Positions 57,531 through 64,000 of a DNA stretch of 64,000 nucleotides are shown here, piece by piece (the stretch's first letter is position 1; each line of letters opens with the position of its first letter). The notes under the pieces were generated by a model. It made no database searches and was not told the origin of the DNA. It was given only the letters and a program-made list of their open reading frames with translations. Source of the stretch: Clostridium cibarium (GTDB lineage Bacteria > Bacillota > Clostridia > Clostridiales > Clostridiaceae); the NCBI RefSeq assembly GCF_014836335.1, contig NZ_JACSRA010000002.1, positions 1-64,000 on the forward strand, in the 5' to 3' direction. The position numbers and the translations under genes were made by a program.

Positions 57531-57947
57531 ATTCCCCTCCTAAATATACGTACTTTCTCCCTCAAAAATCTATTAAATAAATCCTTTTCCAAATTTAATT
57601 TATTATTATTTTTAAATCGACTTCATATTAAAAATTTAATTTATATTATTTTAAAAACAAATCGAAACTTTAAACTCATTAGTTTCTAAAATATATCCTA
57701 TTGTGTAATATTCTACAAAAGAAAAAATATCCCTCCTTACCTTCTATATTGATGGAACACATATATTTATTTGGCATAATAATATATTTTTTGTGGTTTT
57801 CAATTTTAATATCTCATGAATTTCTTAACTAAAAAATAATAGAGTTATTATTTTTAATCATTTTTAATAAAGAAAATCTTTTGAATTCTTAAAAAAAAAT
57901 ACTTTTAAATTACTAAAAGTATTTTCTTACCACAATATCTTGTTGTA
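57531..57947. other. Intergenic region between HEPN and GHKL genes
   Basis: About 417 AT-rich bases. It contains the terminator of the GHKL gene at 57890-57925 and presumably the promoter of the HEPN-ATPase-HNH unit. No open frame of coding character. Confidence 0.5.
57890..57925 (-). terminator. Terminator downstream of the GHKL ATPase gene
   Basis: An 11-bp stem (AAATACTTTTA, 57898-57908, with 57915-57925) and six-base loop followed on the minus strand by nine T. It ends the GHKL transcript. Confidence 0.85.
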
Positions 57948-59606
57948 TTATTTAATTTTCACCTTTATTTCTTCTTTTTTTTCCTTAATTAAAACATCTA
58001 CAATGCTAGATAATTCTATTATAGGAATAATCTTTTCCGTACCACATTTTAAAAGCCATTGTCTTTTTTCATAACATAATTTTAATTCTACTCCATCAAT
58101 CAATGTTTTCCTATCATTTATTTCCATATCCACCTTCCAACATACAATATAATCAAATGTCATATATGGGTGTTCGTGTTTAAATAAATTACTTAACAGA
58201 AATTCTATCTCAACAAGCAAAGTATCATCTTCCTTGTTTAGGCATATCAAATCAGTAGTAGATTGTAGTGAATAATGTGCTATGGATTCAATTCCTTTAA
58301 TATAGTTTTTAAATCTAACATCACTTAATAATGTTGCTAATAACAATGTGACTTGTGCCTCATTATCAGGAATTCTTTTTATAGATATGTTATCCAAATC
58401 CAACTTTTTTAATTTATTATATTGATTAATTCTCCTTTTTAAACTACTTGTCTTTTCTTTTATTACAAAATTACTCTCTTCTTGTTTTCTCATTTTAGAA
58501 TATGTTGCTTGCGTAATAGGTAAAATATCAGTATCTATTATTTGCTTAACTGTTTCAAGAATCCATTTAACTTTTGGATTATCTTCATTACTTAGATTAT
58601 TTCTATCTGCTGTTAACTCAAAATTTTGAGAATTAACTAAAATATGAAAATGATGATAGTTTGGATCTGTAATAAGACTAGCTTTTTTTGTAAATGGTAT
58701 AAAATCTTTAGCTAAATAAACGCCAAACCTACTTTTTAATCTTTCACATGGCCTTAGCTTACATATTGCTCTTCTGCAATTAACTCCTGACACAGTTCCA
58801 TACATTTGAAACGAAACATATTCTCCATTTATATTTGTACTTCTGTGGTAAGGTCCAAAATGCCTGCAATAATTCACTGATCTTACATATATCTTTTCAC
58901 TTACATCTATCTCTGGGTTTTCTTGTGGTGGAAAAAATTGATGTGCGCCTGCAATTTCCTCTCTCATATTAATAATATTATCGTTAATAAAAATCCTTGG
59001 AGCAACCTGCATGTTTTTCACATAACAATTCAATTCAGAATATGTAGCAAATATATTCTTAAAGCTTCCCCCTGCTGTAAACCATAATATATAATCTTTT
59101 AATGTTTCTAAATTATAATACTTTTCTGGATTATCAACTAAATAACCTTCAACAATTATCTTAGTACCGTCTTTTCCTATAACAGGTTCTTCACTCTGCA
59201 ATGTATATGTTGGTATTTTATTATTAATTAGATAATACCATGGATCATTCATTTCTGCGATTAATCTTTTAGAATTAGTTTTTTGTGTTATTACAATTAT
59301 CTTTTTACTTTTAAAGAATATTTTAGTTCCTAATCCTTTCTCTCCAATATTTCTCTTATCTTTTCTTGAATCTCCTAAATTAAAAAAGCTTTCTAATTCA
59401 CTTTTATCCATTCCACATCCATCATCAGTAAAACTTATGCAGAATACTCCATCAACGTTTCTATTCACTTCTATATTAATATTTTTAGCTTCTGCATCAA
59501 TAGAGTTACTAATTGCTTCCCTAGGTACTTCTAAAGGATTTATTAAATTCTTAGCAATTTCTTTAAATAAAGATATATCTTTAACTGCTGGTCTAAATGT
59601 CTCCAT
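57948..59606 (-). CDS. GHKL (Hsp90/MutL-like) ATPase, putative defence protein
   Basis: A 552-residue protein. The N-terminal Bergerat-fold ATP site has Glu30/Asn34 (REAISNSIDA), DDGCGMD (61-67) and GEKGLGTK (88-95). A transducer-like domain follows. Near the C-terminus (~480) LLVEIEF and DYIVCWKVD could form a PD-(D/E)XK-like core; I am not sure of this. MORC-like GHKL ATPases are frequent in defence islands. The ATG at 59606 has AGGAGTG; the frame to 59669 is not needed. It is divergent from an XRE gene, which may regulate it. Confidence 0.68.
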   Translation of the reverse strand: METFRPAVKDISLFKEIAKNLINPLEVPREAISNSIDAEAKNINIEVNRNVDGVFCISFTDDGCGMDKSELESFFNLGDSRKDKRNIGEKGLGTKIFFKSKKIIVITQKTNSKRLIAEMNDPWYYLINNKIPTYTLQSEEPVIGKDGTKIIVEGYLVDNPEKYYNLETLKDYILWFTAGGSFKNIFATYSELNCYVKNMQVAPRIFINDNIINMREEIAGAHQFFPPQENPEIDVSEKIYVRSVNYCRHFGPYHRSTNINGEYVSFQMYGTVSGVNCRRAICKLRPCERLKSRFGVYLAKDFIPFTKKASLITDPNYHHFHILVNSQNFELTADRNNLSNEDNPKVKWILETVKQIIDTDILPITQATYSKMRKQEESNFVIKEKTSSLKRRINQYNKLKKLDLDNISIKRIPDNEAQVTLLLATLLSDVRFKNYIKGIESIAHYSLQSTTDLICLNKEDDTLLVEIEFLLSNLFKHEHPYMTFDYIVCWKVDMEINDRKTLIDGVELKLCYEKRQWLLKCGTEKIIPIIELSSIVDVLIKEKKEEIKVKIK

Positions 59607-59712
59607 ATATTTCACTCCTATAAATAAATTTTTCAAATGTGTACTTACTACACATTTTATTTTGTACATTTTATTACAATTAATACATTATTACAGAGTT
59701 AGGACTGATTTT

Positions 59713-59940
59713 ATGGATAAAAGAAATATTATTGGTGACAATGTAAAGAGATTACGAAAAAAACAAGGCCTTACTCAAGAAGAACTTACTGCAAAACTTC
59801 AACTTTATGGTTTAGCTATTGATAGGCCTATGCTTACAAAAATAGAATTAAAGAAACGAGAAGTATTAGATTATGAACTTTTATGCATAGCAAAAGCATT
59901 TAATGTATCTACTGAAGAACTTTTCACAAAGCAAAGATAA
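59713..59940 (+). CDS. XRE-family regulator of the defence cargo
   Basis: A 75-residue protein with an HTH domain over nearly its whole length: NIIGDNVKRLRKKQGLTQEELTAKL and the helix IDRPMLTKIELKKREV. It is divergently transcribed from the GHKL gene, with about 105 bases between starts, so it may repress it and itself. The long upstream extension of the frame overlaps the GHKL gene and is not used. Confidence 0.75.
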   Translation: MDKRNIIGDNVKRLRKKQGLTQEELTAKLQLYGLAIDRPMLTKIELKKREVLDYELLCIAKAFNVSTEELFTKQR

Positions 59941-59983
59941 GCTATAACCCCAAAATATAAGTTATAGCTTATCTCTATTTTTT
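59935..59983 (+). terminator. Terminator of the XRE gene
   Basis: A perfect 14-bp stem (59935-59948 with 59961-59974) that includes the stop codon, followed by CTATTTTTT. Confidence 0.9.
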
Positions 59984-60301
59984 ATACTGATTAATTCTAC
60001 ATACTATTACTTGATCCTACTAAGATAATAAATTAATCTATTATTTCTTGATATTTACTAATGAATTACAAAAAAGCTTATTTAACTAGTTGTTATTTAC
60101 TTACTAAAAATTAGAATATTTAATATTATACCTTAATTAATTATTTTTCATTTTTAAATCTTATTATTTTTCCCATAATTTTTCTCCCATATAAAACAAC
60201 TCAAACATATTTAGGACTTTTAACTTATTTGCATATTTCCTACACCAATATAAAGTTATACTAATCTGTAACATGAATTTTCAAAATTTATATTTACAAT
60301 A
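59984..60301. other. Intergenic region between XRE and tnpC-like genes
   Basis: About 318 AT-rich bases at the junction of the cargo with the transposition module. No gene, repeat or clear hairpin was seen. Confidence 0.5.
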
Positions 60302-60637
60302 TCACTTTGTTCTTTGAGTGTATAACTCATATTTTAATTGTTCATTCTGTTTTCGTAATTGTTGTATAATTTTTTTTAAATATTTTATATCTTCTAAATA
60401 AACATTTGATTCTTCATTATTTTCTCTTATCTTTTGAATCCCCTTCCAATTTGTTATGCATTCTTTATATGAACTATTCTGCAACGTTTTTATTGGTATC
60501 ATTGTTTTTCCACTTATACTCTTATAAGTTATATTTTCATCTAAGCTAATTAGTTCTTCACAAACTTTATTAATAGACTCTATATTGTTCTTCACTCTTA
60601 ACTTTTTCTGTTGGATCATCACATCATACTTCGCCAT
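60302..60637 (-). CDS. TnpC-like small transposition protein (Tn554 family)
   Basis: A 111-residue basic helical protein (KYDVMIQQKKLRVKNNIESINKVCEEL) with a C-terminal coiled coil (YLKKIIQQLRKQNEQLKYEL). It overlaps the large recombinase gene by 14 bases, in the place of tnpC in Tn554, where TnpC influences orientation and frequency of transposition. Size is close to that of TnpC. Confidence 0.7.
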   Translation of the reverse strand: MAKYDVMIQQKKLRVKNNIESINKVCEELISLDENITYKSISGKTMIPIKTLQNSSYKECITNWKGIQKIRENNEESNVYLEDIKYLKKIIQQLRKQNEQLKYELYTQRTK

Positions 60638-62657
60638 TTCTTATCATCTCAACTTTCATTCTTGACTTTTTCTTAATTGAGTTAATATGTTTTTTTAAAC
60701 TGCTAGCATCTACTATATTATTATTAATTAAAACATTTTTACTTATTTCCTCAAATTTTCTACGAATCTCTTTTATCCTTTCATCTTTTCTATATAGATA
60801 CATATGAATATAGAATTCTTCGCAAAACTTTCCAAAACCTTCTTTATCCTTATCACTTAACAGAGTGTAATTTTCGCACGCCATACAATATAATTGCCCA
60901 CAAATCCATGCATTTTCAATTTGAGTGCATTGCCCAAGTGGCAGTGGAATAACTTGCTTTGGATTCTGCATTTTTTCAATTAGATTAATATTATTTCTTT
61001 TTATAATATCTTTGTCATTTAATAAATCATAAACATTTTCTTTCTCAATTTTATCAATATTCTCTTCTCTCTTGCCTATTAAAATTCCTTTTCTCTCTAA
61101 ATCCTTTAATGTATTTATTGCTTTATCATTTCTTACTTCATATTGGACTATAGTATTAATTTTTTGATCTAGCAACTCGGCAATTCCTACTGCAGTGATG
61201 CCTGCAGATTCCATATTAGAAATAAAGTTTCTTTTATTGTCATGTAAACTAAATAGTGGTTCATTTTTGCAATCCACTATGCCATTCTCAATCTGAATTT
61301 CTTTAAATATTCTTGTTATTAAGGTATTACTAACAATTGATCTGAATTTATTCTTTTTAGATGCAAATAAGCGTCTTATTTTCAAGTTATCAATCTTTGA
61401 ATACATCTCATTATCTACAGTACTACAAATCTTCTGTGCATTTAAAACTGCTTTTACTGATAAGTCCCCAACTTTTTGGTTTATAGAAACTCCTTTTTTG
61501 GTCTTATGAAAAAAAATGTAATTATTATCTCTTAAGCAATTATATGAAAGGCTACATATCTCATGAACTCTCCTTCCAGTATCCACCATCAAAATTATTA
61601 TTAATTTCTCCTGTGGATATTTTTCTTCATCAATTTTATTAATCGCTTTTAATAACCTCTCTACATCTTTTTTTGATACATACTTAGGTAACATCTTATA
61701 TTCTTTAACCTTATCATATTTAGTTATTATTTTTATAGATTTAACATCGCTAATGTTCTGTTCAATATAATTGAAAAGTTTTGCACATTCTTCTATTCTT
61801 GCGTTTATTGTAGATGGGCTTATTGATTTTTTTCGGCATGTCTTAGTTTTATTTAAGTAATTTATATACTCTCTTATATGATTATTACTTAATTTCTCAA
61901 ACTTATTGACATCCTGGAACTCATTTTCCATGAAATCAAAAAAATTTTTCAAATGACTTTTTGTAGCACGAAATGTTTTTATTGCTTTTTGAGTCTTAAT
62001 TTCTTTCAGATATCCTCTTGTTATCTCATTAAACTCAATGGAAGTATTTTTACTATTTAAATCTATAGATTCTTCTCTTATAAAAATTTTCTCTTCATCA
62101 TCTATATAATCAATTTTTTTTAAAAACTCAATCATTGATATTATTATATATTTTTTTTCATATTCTTTTGCTAATTCTAAATATTGATCAATATGTTTAA
62201 AACAAGATTTTACTGATTTTTGGTAAAACAATTTCAACCTTATTACCTCATGCATAACTTGCCTTACATAACTCATACCATAACTATACTTGTTCACCAT
62301 AACATCTCTAAACTTGCTCTTTATGTAATCTAATTCATTATCAATATTTTTGAGTTCATATAAATAGAATTTCATCATAAAAATAATATTATCAGGTATA
62401 TTAATTCTATTGTAATATGCTAATATTGTAATATGCCAGTTATATAACTTAATAAAATCCTCTCTTAATTCTTCTTTTTTAAGGATAGTTTCAAATTCTT
62501 TTAAATCACTGAATATCATCTTAAATTCTTTGTATTTTTTAATTTTCGAATTACTTCTACTAGAGTTTTTTGTAAAACTCATTATTTCTTCTTCCTTAAG
62601 ATGAACATATGATTTAGATTCGTTATAAATTATTTTATTGCTTGCATTATTATTCAT
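60624..62657 (-). CDS. Large tyrosine recombinase, TnpB-like (Tn554 family)
   Basis: A 677-residue recombinase with a long N-terminal region (1-220), a SAM-like core-binding domain (about 221-310) and a catalytic domain. The first catalytic Arg is R363 (TGRRVHE). The HxxR box reads His472-Asp-Asn-Lys475-Arg; Lys replaces Arg if aligned the usual way. The LLGH His is Gln498 (LLDQ) and Tyr506 is the likely nucleophile. A C-terminal cysteine cluster (QLYCMAC) may bind zinc. It overlaps the upstream recombinase by eight bases. Size and order match TnpB of Tn554. Confidence 0.82.
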   Translation of the reverse strand: MNNNASNKIIYNESKSYVHLKEEEIMSFTKNSSRSNSKIKKYKEFKMIFSDLKEFETILKKEELREDFIKLYNWHITILAYYNRINIPDNIIFMMKFYLYELKNIDNELDYIKSKFRDVMVNKYSYGMSYVRQVMHEVIRLKLFYQKSVKSCFKHIDQYLELAKEYEKKYIIISMIEFLKKIDYIDDEEKIFIREESIDLNSKNTSIEFNEITRGYLKEIKTQKAIKTFRATKSHLKNFFDFMENEFQDVNKFEKLSNNHIREYINYLNKTKTCRKKSISPSTINARIEECAKLFNYIEQNISDVKSIKIITKYDKVKEYKMLPKYVSKKDVERLLKAINKIDEEKYPQEKLIIILMVDTGRRVHEICSLSYNCLRDNNYIFFHKTKKGVSINQKVGDLSVKAVLNAQKICSTVDNEMYSKIDNLKIRRLFASKKNKFRSIVSNTLITRIFKEIQIENGIVDCKNEPLFSLHDNKRNFISNMESAGITAVGIAELLDQKINTIVQYEVRNDKAINTLKDLERKGILIGKREENIDKIEKENVYDLLNDKDIIKRNNINLIEKMQNPKQVIPLPLGQCTQIENAWICGQLYCMACENYTLLSDKDKEGFGKFCEEFYIHMYLYRKDERIKEIRRKFEEISKNVLINNNIVDASSLKKHINSIKKKSRMKVEMIRNGEV

Positions 62658-64000
62658 TTATTTCTCTTTCACCTTTTAAATTATGCTTAATTTCATCCTG
62701 TGTAATTCCTAGTCCTTCTAACTCTCTAATTATAATCATTAAATCCTCAATATCAATTCTTAATTTATTTTCTACCTCTGTTGCAGTAAATGATTCTTTT
62801 AAAATGTGTTTTTTAAAAACAATGATTTCAAATAATTCTTTTGCATAATTTAATAATTTTTCGCTTTCTTGTTTCTCTATAATGAAATTATTACATTTAA
62901 AGCACTTATCAGCTTTTTTACAAGGATTTAAACAATACCCTAATGGTAATTTTTTTATTTCATTAATTTTTATCAATTCGGAAATACTTTCTGAAGCACT
63001 TAGTATTTTTTTATTCAATGCATAATCTTTGCACTTGTCATTACAAAATAGTATATTCAAAATACTCTCAACACCTAAACCTTCGTATTTTATATCTTCT
63101 TCTAAATATTCTCTAACTTTTACTATTTCTTTTTCTCTTTCTTGAGCCAAATAATTTAAAGACATGCTATACGATTTGTGCCTCAATAAATATTTTACAG
63201 TACTTATATCATAACCACTTTTTTTAAATATTTCTGTTGCAAAAAAATGTCTATAGCCATGCAATCCAGCTTCAACCTCCCCATCCTTTTTTTCTATATT
63301 TAACAGTTTATTTATTTTAATAATAAAATAATCAAACTTTGGACTATATAATATATCACTTGATTTATATTCAAATAAATGCACATATGCATCCCCACCT
63401 TTTCTCGGTTCCCTTTTGGTAAGAATATCTTTGTTTTTTCTAATGTTCATAACTTTCGCTATTTCTCTATATCCATCTTCTGTTACATATATAGGCCTGT
63501 TTTTAACTGATAATTTATCTACTATATTATGCTCTATTATATAAAGCTTTGTATCCTCACAAAATCTAATAATACCATATTCTAAATCTGAAATTTCACT
63601 TCTCCTCATTCCGCTATTTGCAGCAAGAATTATTGCTGATACATAAAATTCCTCATATATATCTACTGGCTTATATTCAAATCGTAAGAACTCTAATATT
63701 CTTCTTGCATCTTCAGAATCTTTAAATGCTAAATCATTTATTTTATTATCAACATGTGTTGTTTTTTTTAAATCATCTTTAGAAAACATTAATTTTTTAT
63801 CTAACATTGATGGATGAATTACTCTTATCCATTCTAAAAATTGAAGAACTGATAGTAGCTTGGCATTCTTAGTTTTATTTACGAGATTGTCCATATTGCA
63901 TATATAATTAATATATAACAGCCAATACTCTCTAGTTATAATCTCTAAGCTCTCAACTTTTGTTAACGAATAAGTTTTATTTAACCACTCTATAAACGCA
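62650..64000 (-). CDS. Tyrosine recombinase, TnpA-like (5' end off window)
   Basis: The reading frame continues upstream of the first internal Met at 63894 without a stop to the right edge (FIEWLNKTYSLTKVES...), so the gene is partial at 5' and at least 449 residues. The catalytic domain has Arg in SGMRRSEIS, His/Arg in GLHGYRHFFATEIF, His in LLRHKS and Tyr in SLNYLAQE, all standard. A Cys-rich segment (GYCLNPCKKADKCFKC) near the C-terminus could bind zinc. It overlaps the TnpB-like gene by eight bases and is the first of the transposition genes. Confidence 0.85.
   Translation of the reverse strand, partial: AFIEWLNKTYSLTKVESLEIITREYWLLYINYICNMDNLVNKTKNAKLLSVLQFLEWIRVIHPSMLDKKLMFSKDDLKKTTHVDNKINDLAFKDSEDARRILEFLRFEYKPVDIYEEFYVSAIILAANSGMRRSEISDLEYGIIRFCEDTKLYIIEHNIVDKLSVKNRPIYVTEDGYREIAKVMNIRKNKDILTKREPRKGGDAYVHLFEYKSSDILYSPKFDYFIIKINKLLNIEKKDGEVEAGLHGYRHFFATEIFKKSGYDISTVKYLLRHKSYSMSLNYLAQEREKEIVKVREYLEEDIKYEGLGVESILNILFCNDKCKDYALNKKILSASESISELIKINEIKKLPLGYCLNPCKKADKCFKCNNFIIEKQESEKLLNYAKELFEIIVFKKHILKESFTATEVENKLRIDIEDLMIIIRELEGLGITQDEIKHNLKGEREINE

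Larger units (their letters stand above)
46768..64000. mobile_element. Tn554-like transposon carrying a defence-gene cargo (right end off window)
   Basis: One boundary is visible at about 46,768, inside the Walker A codons of the pilus ATPase gene. At the far side are two tyrosine recombinases and a small TnpC-like protein in the tnpA-tnpB-tnpC order of Tn554, with overlapping reading frames. Between them lie the cargo genes: PLD/dsRBD protein, SEFIR-NTPase, HNH nuclease, ATPase, HEPN protein, GHKL ATPase and XRE regulator. The other end and the N-terminal half of the ATPase gene should be found past 64,000. Confidence 0.75.

Noticed and set aside
59437..59712. A longer upstream extension of the XRE gene
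   Set aside because: It overlaps the start of the divergent GHKL gene and the HTH domain begins at the ATG at 59713.
62650..63894. A complete 414-residue recombinase starting at 63894
   Set aside because: The frame is open without a stop to the right edge and the added residues continue the core-binding domain, so the gene is partial.
1..64000. CRISPR arrays, tRNA or rRNA genes
   Set aside because: No regularly spaced repeats, no cloverleaf-like sequence and no rRNA-like GC-rich stretch were seen.

Overview
This window comes from an AT-rich, endospore-forming Firmicute, most likely Clostridium sensu stricto. Evidence is spo0A, spoIVB, spoIIM, gerW and the complete spoIIIAA-AH operon in clostridial order, strong Shine-Dalgarno sites, TTG/GTG starts and U-rich hairpin terminators. 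A secreted PL1 pectate lyase suggests a plant-polysaccharide degrader. No rRNA, tRNA or CRISPR array was found.

Layout. (1) 1-~6.5 kb is the right end of an integrative element that continues off the left edge. It holds a small secreted peptide with two ABC-2-type membrane proteins, an HUH replication initiator, small genes, two XRE regulators and a large serine recombinase. The recombinase lies against the truncated 3' end of an FAD-dependent oxidoreductase gene, so the oxidoreductase is probably the integration target. (2) 6.5-22.7 kb is chromosomal: a PyrK-like electron-transfer protein, map, deoC, D-Ala-D-Ala carboxypeptidases, gerW, scpAB, a nucleoside catabolism pair (pdp, deoB), a XerD-like protein with degenerate catalytic residues, spoIIM, a Nudix hydrolase and the pectate lyase. 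(3) 23.1-41.8 kb is a conserved housekeeping and sporulation run on the minus strand: spo0A, spoIVB, recN, argR, nadK, tlyA, dxs, ispA, xseB, xseA, folD, nusB, asp23, spoIIIAH-AA, efp. (4) 41.9-46.8 kb is a type II secretion / type IV pilus-like operon (ATPase, GspF, four pilin-like proteins, three PilM/N/O-like proteins). Its ATPase gene is cut exactly at the Walker A motif. (5) From ~46,768 to beyond 64,000 is a mobile element with Tn554-type transposition genes (two tyrosine recombinases and a small TnpC-like protein) at its far end and a cargo of apparent anti-phage genes.

The cargo, in transcription order from the tnp side, is: an XRE regulator divergent from a GHKL ATPase; a HEPN protein, a PtuA-like ATPase and a PtuB-like HNH nuclease (Septu-like); a SEFIR-NTPase split by a -1 frameshift at a run of nine A; and a ~1016-aa protein that I read as two degenerate RNase III-like plus dsRBD modules followed by a single-HKD phospholipase D-like nuclease. 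I cannot assign that last protein to any named defence system, and it is the best candidate here for something undescribed.

Other unusual points: two pilin-like genes have good ribosome-binding sites but GTA or ATA where the start codon should be. This may mean the operon is decaying after loss of its ATPase. All domain calls are made by eye from sequence; no searches were run.
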